A stretch of DNA of 64,000 bases from Kitasatospora sp. Root107 (GTDB lineage Bacteria > Actinomycetota > Actinomycetes > Streptomycetales > Streptomycetaceae), in assembly GCF_001424875.1 (NCBI RefSeq), contig NZ_LMCT01000067.1:113656-177655 (forward strand), given 5' to 3'. Below the pieces are notes generated by a model. That model saw only the letters and a list, made by a program, of their open reading frames with translations, searched no databases and had not been told where the DNA came from. Positions 1 to 8,160 of the stretch are shown here, piece after piece. The position numbers and the translations under genes were made by a program. Each line of letters starts with the position of its first letter. The first letter of the stretch is position 1.

Positions 1-1192
1 GCGGCGCCAGGTGGTCGGCGAACTCGGCGTACTTTCCGCCCAGTCGGCGGTAGCAGCGGTCGACCACGTCCAGCCGCCGGACGTTCTCCGCCCGGTCCGC
101 CCCGGCGGTCTGCCGGGCGAATCCGGCGATGGCCGCGGCACGCACGTGGTGCTCCTCGTCGAGCAGCGCCGGTCCGGCCGCCTCCAGGGCGAAGTAGACG
201 GGGTGGAAGTAGAGCATCGACAGCAGGAACTTCACGAACCGCAGCTGGTACGCGAGGAACCCGGCGCCGGTCCGCCGTTCCGGGGTGTAGTAGTTGACGA
301 TGTGCCGGTTGTGCACGACCGCCGGCAGCGGGGCGTGCCGGACCACGTGCAGCAGGAAGTAGTCGCTGCCGATGGTGGCGGTCGCGGGCGGCAGCGGGAC
401 GCGTTCGTACAGCTCGCGGTCGAAGCCGATGTTGCACATGTCGATCCGCCAGATGTCCGGCACGTCCAGCACCGACACGTCGTGGATGAACGGATCGGTG
501 CCGCCGCCGACGAAGGACTCCTCGACCAGCCCGTCGATCTCCTCCCGCGACCACTCGGGCGGGGCCCAGAGGCTGACCACCTCGTGGTAGATCGCGGGGT
601 CCAGTTCGCGGATCTCGCCGACGTCCACGGAGAGTTCACCGATGAAGGAGCTGCCGACCATGGACACCGGCTTGGCTCCGTGCACCGGGTCGAGGGCGTT
701 CTCGGTGACGCCGTCGGCCGCCTCGGCGCCCGACCTCCCGAGCGAGAGCAGCTCCTGGTGGATGGGGAACACCGGTATGCCGTCCAGGAGTTGGTAGCCA
801 CTGTCGGAGTCCCGGCGGTGGATCGAGGCGCAGCCGAGCGCACCGGCGATCAGGAACGCCCGGTTGGTGCAGGCGCCGTAGGAGACGGCGTCCGGCAGCA
901 TCAGCTCGAGCAGCGACTCCGGGTCGGCGGCACCGGACCGGTCGATCACCGCCCGCAGGAAGTCGCGCTGGGCGGCCTCGTCGAGGTGGTGCACGATCAC
1001 GTTCGGCAGCACCGGAAGTTCGCCGACGGCCTTGGCGTGCTCGGTGAACGTCGACTGGTCCGAGGAGTCGAGGATCAGCAGCCGGACCTCGACGCCGAAC
1101 TGCTCGGCCGCGTACGCCGCTTCGGCGCCGATGTCCGAAATCGTGCCGGTGCAGGCGCGGTTGGTGGGAAGGGTCAGGCAGATCCTGCGCAA
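1..1192 (-). CDS. DUF6271-like protein, 3' end cut by window edge
   Basis: This is the real frame here; longer overlapping frames on both strands are antisense shadows. It opens with TTG at 1190-1192. An in-frame TGA lies 36 bases further upstream and no ATG or GTG lies between, and a CCGGAG ribosome-site-like sequence precedes the start. The protein begins MRRICLTLPTNRAC and runs about 397 residues to the window edge without a stop. A beta-strand-like LLILDSSD segment and an HRRDSDS stretch (a DxD-type motif) near residue 130 resemble the nucleotide-sugar transferase fold. I match it from memory to DUF6271, a Streptomyces family of unknown function. No membrane segment or signal peptide is visible. 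It is divergent from the MoxR gene, with about 290 bases between them. Function is not established. Confidence 0.6.
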   Translation of the reverse strand, partial: MRRICLTLPTNRACTGTISDIGAEAAYAAEQFGVEVRLLILDSSDQSTFTEHAKAVGELPVLPNVIVHHLDEAAQRDFLRAVIDRSGAADPESLLELMLPDAVSYGACTNRAFLIAGALGCASIHRRDSDSGYQLLDGIPVFPIHQELLSLGRSGAEAADGVTENALDPVHGAKPVSMVGSSFIGELSVDVGEIRELDPAIYHEVVSLWAPPEWSREEIDGLVEESFVGGGTDPFIHDVSVLDVPDIWRIDMCNIGFDRELYERVPLPPATATIGSDYFLLHVVRHAPLPAVVHNRHIVNYYTPERRTGAGFLAYQLRFVKFLLSMLYFHPVYFALEAAGPALLDEEHHVRAAAIAGFARQTAGADRAENVRRLDVVDRCYRRLGGKYAEFADHLAP

Positions 1193-1486
1193 GTCGGTGC
1201 TCCGGTTCAGGTGTCGGGCGTCGCGTCAGTGTGCCAGCAATTGGACTAGACCAACTGGAGTTGTTGCACATCGAAGCAGTCCGGCCCGCGCTGCTCAAGT
1301 CCCGGCCGGGTGCTCCGGGTGGTTTTCTGCGCAACAGTGCCCGGACGGCCACTCGATTCCGCTCGAAAGGGCAGCGGAAGAGGGCTGACGACTGCGCGCC
1401 CGGCCCCCGGAAAACAAGGTGCGGACCGTCGGACCGTCCCGCAGACTGGCGCGGAATCCCCCCGAACCTCCGAAGGAGTCCCCGCC

Positions 1487-2551
1487 TTGCAGGGTGCCGT
1501 AACCGTCTCGCCGTCCCAGGTCCCCGAGCTGTTGCTGGGCCTGGCCACCGTCAGGCCGGTGTTCCTGTGGGGCGCGCCCGGGATCGGGAAGTCCTCCCTG
1601 GTACGGGAGTTCGCCGACTCGCTGGGGCTGGAGTGCGTCAGCCTGATCGGTACCCAGCTCGCGCCGGAGGACCTGATCGGTGTCCCGCAGATCACCGCCG
1701 AGGGCCGGTCCCGGTTCTGCCCGCCGGAGTCGATCGCCAGGGACGAGCCCTACTGCCTCTTCCTGGACGAGCTCAACGCGGCCACCCCGGACGTGCAGAA
1801 GGCGTTCTACTCGCTGATCCTGGACCGCCGGATCGGCTCGTACGAGCTGCCGCCCGGTTCGATCGTGATCGGCGCCGGGAACCGGTCCACCGACGGGGCG
1901 CTGGCCCGGCCGATGGCCTCGGCGCTGGTCAACCGCCTGGTCCACGTGCACCTGCGGGCCAGTGCCACCGACTGGCTCAACTGGGCCGGGGCCAACGGCA
2001 TTCACCCGTGGGTGCAGGACTACCTCACCGACCGTCCGGACCATCTGTGGTCCGCGCCGCCGAAGACCGAGGAGCCGTTCTCGACCCCCCGGGCCTGGCA
2101 CATGCTCTCGGACAGCCTGCACTCCTTCGGGCCGACCCTGGACGAGCCGACCCTCAAGGTGCTCGCGCACGGCCTGCTCACCCCGCCGCACGCGGTGGCC
2201 TTCTGCGGCTACGCGAAGATCGTCCGCAACTCCTACGGCCTGGACGCGATCCTCAAGGGCGACGCCCGCTGGCCGCACCGGCTGGAGGACCGCGACCTGC
2301 TCTACTACCTGGCCGACGCCTTCCGGGGCCGGCTGGTCAAGGAACTGCCGGCCCGTAAGGAGCATGCCTCCAACTCCCTTCGGCAGACCGCCTTCCGGGC
2401 CAAGAGCCTGCTGGTCCAACTGGCCGAGATCTCGGTCGAGGTGGCGCAGACCGTGATCGCGGACGGCCCGGACGGGAACCCGGTGCTGCCCGCCTGGTTC
2501 CTGATCGAGGCGGCCCGCGACCTGCCGCGCCTGGTCGAGGCCCGTCGGTGA
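1487..2551 (+). CDS. MoxR-type AAA+ ATPase
   Basis: A 354-residue AAA+ ATPase of the MoxR class, likely a chaperone-like remodelling ATPase working with the VWA protein encoded next. Walker A is GAPGIGKSS near residue 29, Walker B is CLFLDELN near residue 92, and a sensor-like GAGNRSTD follows. The C-terminal half is helical. The frame stays open further upstream, but TTG at 1487 is preferred because GAAGGAG lies 7 bases before it and the upstream residues look unlike the family. Its stop overlaps the GTG start of the next gene by 4 bases, so the two are translationally coupled. MoxR-VWA pairs are known to assemble or activate partner complexes; the substrate here cannot be read from sequence. 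Confidence 0.85.
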   Translation: MQGAVTVSPSQVPELLLGLATVRPVFLWGAPGIGKSSLVREFADSLGLECVSLIGTQLAPEDLIGVPQITAEGRSRFCPPESIARDEPYCLFLDELNAATPDVQKAFYSLILDRRIGSYELPPGSIVIGAGNRSTDGALARPMASALVNRLVHVHLRASATDWLNWAGANGIHPWVQDYLTDRPDHLWSAPPKTEEPFSTPRAWHMLSDSLHSFGPTLDEPTLKVLAHGLLTPPHAVAFCGYAKIVRNSYGLDAILKGDARWPHRLEDRDLLYYLADAFRGRLVKELPARKEHASNSLRQTAFRAKSLLVQLAEISVEVAQTVIADGPDGNPVLPAWFLIEAARDLPRLVEARR

Positions 2552-4320
2552 AGCCCGCCGCCGCCCCCAAGGACCCGGCGGCCGAAGCGTTCACCGAAGG
2601 TCTCCGGCTGCTCCGGAACAACCACGCCTTCGCCGCCCTGAACGTCAGCATCTGCTGGGACGCGGACTGCGAGCACGCCCCGCCGGACGGCTGGGCCGTG
2701 GTCGACTCGGCCGGCACCGTGCACGCCAACCGCAAGCGCCGGGCCGAACCGGCCGAGTGGGCCTGGGTGTTGGCGCACTGCCTGCTCCACCTGGGCTTCG
2801 GCCACGTCCCCGCCGAGCGGGGCCGCCGCAACGCCCCGGACGAGTACCTGCGGACCGCCCGGTGTGCCGTGGTGAACCGCTTCCTGGCCACCTTCCCGAC
2901 CGGCCGCGCCCCGTTCGAACTGCCGCCCCCGGTCCCGTCCGGCGACGAGGAGGAGCTGGCCGCCCGCTGGCGCCGGGACGGCCTGCCCCGGGTGCCCGGG
3001 GTGGCCGGTGGCGGGGCCGACCAACTGCTGGTGCCGTGGACCGGGGAGAGGGACCCCGAGGACTGGACCACGGCCTTCGCCGCCGCGCTCACCCGCACCA
3101 TGTCCGCCGCGATGGACGTGGCGGGCGGCCGCCGCGAGGAGCTGACGGGGGAGCGGCTGCCGGAGCGCCCCTGGACCAGGGCGCTCAACTGGTTCATCTC
3201 CTCCTATCCGCTGCTCGGCGGCATCGCCGCCGGGATCACCCTGGTCGCCGATGCCGAACTGGCCCGCGCCCAGGGCATCTCGGTGGCCGCCGTGAACGCG
3301 GAGGCCGGGGAGATCTACCTCAACCCGCTGCGTCACCACACCGACGAGGAGTGGCGGTTCATCCTGGCGCACGAGATGCTGCACGCCGCCCTGCGGCACG
3401 GCGAGCGCTGCGGCGCCCGCGATCCGTACCTGTTCAACGTCGCGGCGGACTACGTGATCAACGGCTGGCTGCTGGAGATGGGCGTCGGCGAGATGCCCGA
3501 AGGACTGCTGCACGACCCGCAGTTGCAGGGCCTGTCGACCGAGGAGGTCTACGACCGGATCGTCCGGGACCAGCGCCGGATCCGTCGGCTCGCCACCCTG
3601 GCGGGCAAGGGCAAGTCCGACCTGATCGGTGAACGGCTGGGCCGCCCGCGCGACTACGTCGACCTGGACGACTTCTACCGGCGCGGCCTCCAGCAGGGTT
3701 TCGAACTGCACCGGCGCGACCGCGGCCTGCTCCCCTCCGGGCTGGTCGAGGAGATCCGCGCGCTCGCTCACCCGCCACTGCCCTGGGATGCCCGACTGGC
3801 CCGCTGGTTCGACGAGTTCGTGCCGTCCCCGCAGCCGGTCCGGAGCTACGCCCGGCCGTCCCGCCGCCAGGCCGCCACCCCCGGCATTCCGCGCGCCGGG
3901 CACTACTACCCGCCCGAGGAGGTGGCTCGCTGCACCTTCGGAGTGGTGCTGGACACCTCGGGTTCGATGAGCCGTCAGCTGCTCGGCAAGGCACTCGGCG
4001 CGATCGCCTCGTACGCCGCTGCCAGGGACGTCACCGCCGCCCGGGTGGTGTTCTGCGACGCCGCCCCGCACGACGCCGGGTACCTGCCCACCGACGAGAT
4101 CGCCGGCCGGGTCCGGGTCCGCGGCCGGGGTGGCACCGTCCTCCAGCCGGGTGTGGACCTGCTCGAGCGGGCCGAGGACTTCCCGCCCGGGGCCCCGGTC
4201 CTGCTGATCACCGACGGCGAGTGCGACGTGCTCCGGGTCCGCCGCGAGCACGCGTACCTGGTCCCGCAGGGCGCGGGGCTCCCGTTCACCCCGCGCGGCC
4301 CGGTCTTCCGGATGCGCTGA
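2548..4320 (+). CDS. DUF2201-type putative metallopeptidase with C-terminal VWA domain
   Basis: A 590-residue protein with GTG start, coupled to the MoxR ATPase by a GTGA overlap. Three parts are visible. Residues 1-130 carry LAHCLLHLGFGH, a zincin-like helix in which the catalytic Glu is Cys. Residues 210-330 carry an intact LAHEMLHAALRH (HExxH near residue 275). Residues ~460-590 form a VWA-like domain beginning GVVLDTSGSM, with a DxSxS metal-binding motif near 470. The first two parts look like an internal duplication: each has a strand, an EW pair, the H-rich helix and then a conserved asparagine-containing helix. No signal peptide, so cytoplasmic. The ATPase probably remodels or loads this protein. 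Zinc binding and peptidase activity are inferred from the motif. Confidence 0.8.
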   Translation: MKPAAAPKDPAAEAFTEGLRLLRNNHAFAALNVSICWDADCEHAPPDGWAVVDSAGTVHANRKRRAEPAEWAWVLAHCLLHLGFGHVPAERGRRNAPDEYLRTARCAVVNRFLATFPTGRAPFELPPPVPSGDEEELAARWRRDGLPRVPGVAGGGADQLLVPWTGERDPEDWTTAFAAALTRTMSAAMDVAGGRREELTGERLPERPWTRALNWFISSYPLLGGIAAGITLVADAELARAQGISVAAVNAEAGEIYLNPLRHHTDEEWRFILAHEMLHAALRHGERCGARDPYLFNVAADYVINGWLLEMGVGEMPEGLLHDPQLQGLSTEEVYDRIVRDQRRIRRLATLAGKGKSDLIGERLGRPRDYVDLDDFYRRGLQQGFELHRRDRGLLPSGLVEEIRALAHPPLPWDARLARWFDEFVPSPQPVRSYARPSRRQAATPGIPRAGHYYPPEEVARCTFGVVLDTSGSMSRQLLGKALGAIASYAAARDVTAARVVFCDAAPHDAGYLPTDEIAGRVRVRGRGGTVLQPGVDLLERAEDFPPGAPVLLITDGECDVLRVRREHAYLVPQGAGLPFTPRGPVFRMR

Positions 4321-4338
4321 TGACCGGCCGACGGAGCG

Positions 4339-5073
4339 TCAGAGCCCGGCCAGCGCGTGCAGCACGTCCCGGCTGTCCATCAGCAGCGCCTGCCGGACGG
4401 TCTCCCGGTCGGGCGCCACGGCCTTGCCCTCCTGGTACGAGCCCGACCAGCTCAGGTAGTACGTCAGCCCGCCGTCCCGGACGTACAGCACCTGGGTGAG
4501 GTAGTGCCAGGTCCGGTCCGAGCTGCTCCGGTCGTCCAGGTAGCCGACGTACGCCTGGTCACCCAGGTCGGGGACCTCGGTGATCAGGTACTTCCGCTGC
4601 CGCAGCCCGGACTTCTGGGCCTCGAACTCGGCCCGGGGGTTCACCTTCCGGTGCAGCTGCGCCTGCATGTAGAGCGAGGAGTGCTCGGTCTCCCCGGCGC
4701 TCTTCTTCAGGTACTGGCTGCAGTACATGTCGTCCAGCGCCGCGTGCCGGGTCGAGTAGTGGTACGGCGTGCCGGACTGCGCGGGGTAGAGCTGGGTGAA
4801 GCGGCTCAGCCGGGCGGTGGCGCAGAGGTCGTCGACCACCCGGTAGCTGCCGATCTCGGGGGCAGGGCCGTCCGGCAGGGTGACCAGGCCCGGTACGGTC
4901 AGCACCGCGACGGCCCAGATCGCCGAGGTCAGCAACGCGCTCAGGACTCCCCAGAGCAGCGGCCGGCGCCGGGGGCGGGCGGTGGCCCGGGGCGGCGGCC
5001 CGTAGGGCGGCGGGGTGGAGCGGCCAGGGAACGCCGGACCGGTGTCCGTCGGCGTCGGCAGCTGATGCGACAT
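4339..5073 (-). CDS. Membrane-anchored hypothetical protein
   Basis: A 244-residue protein I cannot assign to a family. A proline-rich, cationic N-terminal tail (residues 1-45, with PPPYGPPP) is followed by one hydrophobic segment (about 46-68), then a ~175-residue domain that should lie outside the membrane. That domain has paired cysteines (VDDLCATAR and DDMYCSQY) and is probably disulphide-linked. The ATG at 5073 has a G-run (GGGGG) about 10 bases upstream; a TTG at 5088 is the alternative start. It is convergent with the VWA gene and 18 bases away, so it is probably its own unit. This layout is common among uncharacterised streptomycete envelope proteins. Confidence 0.7.
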   Translation of the reverse strand: MSHQLPTPTDTGPAFPGRSTPPPYGPPPRATARPRRRPLLWGVLSALLTSAIWAVAVLTVPGLVTLPDGPAPEIGSYRVVDDLCATARLSRFTQLYPAQSGTPYHYSTRHAALDDMYCSQYLKKSAGETEHSSLYMQAQLHRKVNPRAEFEAQKSGLRQRKYLITEVPDLGDQAYVGYLDDRSSSDRTWHYLTQVLYVRDGGLTYYLSWSGSYQEGKAVAPDRETVRQALLMDSRDVLHALAGL

Positions 5074-5172
5074 CTGATGAGCCCCCAACCGGGATGCGTG
5101 CTGGCCACGTCGCAGCGAACCCTATCGGTGTGCGCAAGGTGGCAGAGGGTGAGAAAACCCCCGGACAGACGC

Positions 5173-5208
5173 CGACAGGCGCCGTAGCCGAAGCTACGAC
5201 GCCTGTCG
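5173..5208. terminator. Strong hairpin downstream of rpsT
   Basis: Fifteen-base arms at 5173-5187 and 5194-5208 pair with one mismatch around a CCGAAG loop. Read on the minus strand, a GGGGGTTTTC tract follows about 15 bases later. It lies about 155 bases past the rpsT stop and just before the promoter region of the next minus-strand gene, so it could end rpsT transcription or form a small RNA. Confidence 0.6.
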
Positions 5209-5209
5209 T

Positions 5210-5249
5210 GTACCGCACCCGCGTGGCGAACGCAGGCCGCGTGCGGTAC
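5210..5249. terminator. Second adjacent hairpin
   Basis: Arms GTACCGCAC (5210-5218) and GTGCGGTAC (5241-5249) are perfect complements around a 22-base loop that itself contains GCG/CGC pairing. On the plus strand it is followed by the T-rich GAGTTTCTTT. It abuts the hairpin at 5173-5208, giving two stacked structures in a gene-free stretch. Confidence 0.5.
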
Positions 5250-5363
5250 GGAGTTTCTTTACGCCTCACGAGTTCCGGATAGAGGGCCGGAAAGTTGACG
5301 TGAGGGCTGGTCGTCGGAGGCGGGTAGAGGGCCGCCTGGCCCGTCGACCGGGGTGGCCTGGAA

Positions 5364-5621
5364 TCAGGCCGAGACGAGCTTGGTGACCGCGGACTTCTTG
5401 TTGGCGGCCTGGTTCTTGTGGATGATGCCCTTGCTCGCAGCCTTGTCGAGCGCCTTGGAGGCGGCCCGGGCGAGCTCGGTGGCCTTCGCGGTGTCGCCGG
5501 CAGCGGCGGCCTCGCGGGCCTTGCGCACAGCGGTCTTCAGCGAGGACTTGACGGCCTTGTTACGCAGGCGCGCCTTCTCGTTGGTCTTGTTGCGCTTGAT
5601 CTGGGACTTGATGTTCGCCAC
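5364..5621 (-). CDS. rpsT: 30S ribosomal protein S20
   Basis: An 85-residue basic protein starting MANIKSQIKRNKTNEKAR, the signature N-terminus of bacterial S20. It binds 16S rRNA early in 30S assembly. The lysine-, arginine- and alanine-rich helical composition and the length fit the family. It is monocistronic on the minus strand, and lepA lies nearby on the other strand, as is usual in Streptomyces. A promoter-like TTGGGC-N18-TAGCGT lies about 90 bases upstream, and two strong hairpins lie downstream at 5173-5249. The identification is secure. Confidence 0.97.
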   Translation of the reverse strand: MANIKSQIKRNKTNEKARLRNKAVKSSLKTAVRKAREAAAAGDTAKATELARAASKALDKAASKGIIHKNQAANKKSAVTKLVSA

Positions 5622-5710
5622 GAAATAGCCTCAGTCTTGAGTCGAGATTGAACGGGTTGCACCGAGCGCGGCAGGCTGAGAGGGCATGCCGGTGCCAGGT
5701 GCAGCGGCCA

Positions 5711-5740
5711 ACGCTACCAAAGTCGGCAGCCCCAGCCCAA
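5711..5740 (-). promoter_or_regulatory. Candidate rpsT promoter
   Basis: On the minus strand TTGGGC (5735-5740) and TAGCGT (5711-5716) are separated by 18 bases, close to the Streptomyces housekeeping consensus TTGAC/TAGRRT. It would give a 5' leader of about 85 bases for rpsT. Assigned by eye only. Confidence 0.35.
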
Positions 5741-5745
5741 ACCGG

Positions 5746-6051
5746 CTACGCCGTGAGCAGAGCCTCGCCGTAGTGCTCGACCTCGGGGAACGGCTCGTAG
5801 AAGCGGTGCAGCAGCTCGCGCCACTGCTGGTACTCGGCCGAACCGCGGAAACCCTCGGTGTGGTCCGCCAGGGTCTCCCACTCCACCTGGAGCAGGAACC
5901 GCGAGCTCCGGCCCTGGTCCAGGCAGCGGCGCAGCTCCAGCGAGCGGAAGCCCCGCTGGACCGCGATCAGTGGCCGGGCCTCGGTGAAGGCGGCCAAAAA
6001 GTCCTCCTCCTGGCCGGGACGGACGTCGAGCAGTGCGCTTTCCAAGATCAT
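5746..6051 (-). CDS. Antibiotic biosynthesis monooxygenase (ABM) family protein
   Basis: A 101-residue single-domain protein of the ABM fold, a ferredoxin-like dimeric barrel. Diagnostic features are the opening MILESALLDVRPGQE, the central FLLQVEWETLADH (the family W-x-x-x-x-A-x-x-x-H pattern) and the FRGSAEYQQWRELL helix. Members are cofactor-free oxygenases or small quality-control enzymes, and many have no known substrate. The ATG at 6051 fits the conserved N-terminus. It lies upstream of rpsT on the same strand and divergent from lepA, so it is probably a housekeeping passenger, not part of a biosynthetic cluster. Confidence 0.8.
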   Translation of the reverse strand: MILESALLDVRPGQEEDFLAAFTEARPLIAVQRGFRSLELRRCLDQGRSSRFLLQVEWETLADHTEGFRGSAEYQQWRELLHRFYEPFPEVEHYGEALLTA

Positions 6052-6237
6052 GAGAGCTGATCCTGTCCGACCCCGGCGGACAACGGAAGAGCTGGACACC
6101 GTACTGGTCCGGGCTCGTGGGAAGATGGCAGGAACCATTTCGATCGGACGAGACCGTCCGGTCCCGGGAAGCCGCTCGGCGCCGTCAGCGTCGGGCCGGA
6201 GCGCCCGGCCCCCGGACCAACGGAGAATCGGACCAAG

Positions 6238-8109
6238 GTGCCCGCGACCCCCAGCAATGTGCCACAGCCCAGCCGTACCGACCCGGCGCTGATCCGCAAC
6301 TTCTGCATCATCGCCCACATCGACCACGGCAAGTCCACCCTCGCCGACCGGATGCTCCAGATCACCGGCGTGGTGGACCCCCGGCAGATGCGCGCCCAGT
6401 ACCTCGACCGGATGGACATCGAGCGCGAGCGCGGCATCACCATCAAGTCGCAGGCGGTCCGCCTCCCGTGGGCGCCGAAGACTGGTGAGAACACCGGCAC
6501 GACCCACATCCTGAACATGATCGACACCCCGGGCCACGTGGACTTCACGTACGAGGTGTCCCGTTCGCTGGCCGCCTGCGAGGGCACCATCCTCGTGGTG
6601 GACGCCGCCCAGGGCATCGAGGCGCAGACCCTCGCCAACCTGTACCTGGCGCTGGAGAACAACCTCACGATCATCCCGGTCCTCAACAAGATCGACCTGC
6701 CGGCCGCCCAGCCGGAGAAGTACGCCGCCGAGATCGCGCACATCATCGGCTGCGAGCCGGAGGACGTCCTCAAGGTCAGCGCCAAGAGCGGCCTCGGTGT
6801 GCCGGAGCTGCTCGACCACGTGGTCGCGAAGATCCCCGCCCCGGTCGGCGTGAAGGACGCCCCGGCCCGCGCGATGATCTTCGACTCGGTCTACGACACC
6901 TACCGTGGCGTGGTCACCTACGTCCGCGTGGTCGACGGTGAGCTCACCAAGCGCGAGCGCATCCAGATGATGTCCACGGGTGCGACGCACGAGCTGCTGG
7001 AGATCGGCGTCATCTCGCCCGAGCCGAAGGTCTCGGACGGCCTCGGCGTCGGCGAGGTGGGCTACATCATCACCGGTGTGAAGGACGTCCGGCAGTCCAA
7101 GGTCGGTGACACCATCACCTCGATGCACAAGGGTGCGACCGAGGCGCTGGGCGGCTACAAGGAGCCGCGCCCGATGGTGTTCTCCGGCCTCTACCCGCTG
7201 GACGGCAGCGACTACCCGCTGCTGCGCGACGCCCTCGACAAGCTCCAGCTGAACGACGCCGCCCTGGTGTTCGAGCCGGAGACCTCGGTCGCGCTGGGCT
7301 TCGGCTACCGTTGTGGCTTCCTCGGCCTGCTGCACCTGGAGATCGTCCGGGAGCGGCTGGAGCGCGAGTTCAACCTCGACCTGATCTCCACCGCCCCGAA
7401 CGTGGTCTACCGGGTGGTGATGGAGGACGGCAGCGAGCACACCGTCACCAACCCGAGCGAGTTCCCCACCGGCAAGATCTCCGAGGTGCACGAGCCGGTG
7501 GTCAAGGGTTCCATCCTGGTGCCGAACGAGTTCGTCGGCCCGGTCATGGAGCTCTGCCAGGCCCGCCGCGGCAACATGCAGGGCATGGACTACCTCTCCG
7601 AGGAGCGGGTGGAGCTGCGCTACACCCTGCCGCTCGCCGAGATCGTCTTCGACTTCTTCGACATCCTGAAGTCCAAGACCCGTGGTTACGGCTCCTTCGA
7701 CTACGAGCCGATCGGCGAGCAGACGGCCGATCTGGTCAAGGTCGACATCCTGCTGCACGGTGATGCGGTCGACGCGTTCTCCGCGATCGTGCACAAGGAC
7801 AAGGCGTACGGCTACGGCATCATGATGGCCGGCAAGCTGCAGAAGCTGATCCCGCGTCAGCAGTTCGAGGTGCCGATCCAGGCGGCCATCGGCTCCCGGG
7901 TGATCGCCCGTGAGACGGTCCGCGCGATCCGCAAGGACGTCCTCGCCAAGTGCTACGGCGGTGACATCTCGCGTAAGCGGAAGCTGCTGGAGAAGCAGAA
8001 GGAGGGCAAGAAGCGGATGAAGATGGTCGGCCGGGTGGAGGTCCCGCAGGAGGCCTTCATCGCCGCGCTGTCCACCGACGCGGATGCTCCCAAGGGCGAG
8101 AAGAAGTAG
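6238..8109 (+). CDS. lepA: Elongation factor 4 (LepA)
   Basis: A 623-residue translational GTPase that acts on stalled or mistranslocated ribosomes and in 30S biogenesis. The G1 motif AHIDHGKST is near residue 27, G3 DTPGH follows, and G4 NKID and a SAKSG-type G5 are present. Domains II, III and V follow, ending in the LepA-specific basic C-terminal domain with KRKLLEKQKEGKKRMK. Length is normal. The GTG start at 6238 has GGAG 12 bases upstream, and the ~20-residue N-terminal extension is typical of actinobacteria. It is transcribed alone and ends at a strong hairpin. Confidence 0.97.
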   Translation: MPATPSNVPQPSRTDPALIRNFCIIAHIDHGKSTLADRMLQITGVVDPRQMRAQYLDRMDIERERGITIKSQAVRLPWAPKTGENTGTTHILNMIDTPGHVDFTYEVSRSLAACEGTILVVDAAQGIEAQTLANLYLALENNLTIIPVLNKIDLPAAQPEKYAAEIAHIIGCEPEDVLKVSAKSGLGVPELLDHVVAKIPAPVGVKDAPARAMIFDSVYDTYRGVVTYVRVVDGELTKRERIQMMSTGATHELLEIGVISPEPKVSDGLGVGEVGYIITGVKDVRQSKVGDTITSMHKGATEALGGYKEPRPMVFSGLYPLDGSDYPLLRDALDKLQLNDAALVFEPETSVALGFGYRCGFLGLLHLEIVRERLEREFNLDLISTAPNVVYRVVMEDGSEHTVTNPSEFPTGKISEVHEPVVKGSILVPNEFVGPVMELCQARRGNMQGMDYLSEERVELRYTLPLAEIVFDFFDILKSKTRGYGSFDYEPIGEQTADLVKVDILLHGDAVDAFSAIVHKDKAYGYGIMMAGKLQKLIPRQQFEVPIQAAIGSRVIARETVRAIRKDVLAKCYGGDISRKRKLLEKQKEGKKRMKMVGRVEVPQEAFIAALSTDADAPKGEKK

Positions 8110-8112
8110 CCC

Positions 8113-8158
8113 GTACGCCGAAGGGCCCGGTCCACGAGGACCGGGCCCTTCGGCGTAC
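8113..8158. terminator. Bidirectional terminator between lepA and the oxidoreductase gene
   Basis: Two perfectly complementary 21-base arms (8113-8133 and 8138-8158) enclose an ACGA tetraloop. It begins 4 bases after the lepA stop and ends 3 bases before the stop of the convergent gene, so it serves both. There is no T-tract, as is usual in Streptomyces. Confidence 0.9.
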
Positions 8159-8160
8159 CG

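Noticed and set aside
11..1249. A 412-codon plus-strand frame opposite the DUF6271-like gene
   Set aside because: Composition (Val, Arg, Gly, Asp, Gln, no domains) is typical of an antisense shadow; the minus-strand protein has a conserved family start.
5094..5282. A 62-codon plus-strand frame beyond the membrane protein gene
   Set aside because: It consists largely of the two hairpins at 5173-5249, lacks a ribosome site and has no recognisable protein features.
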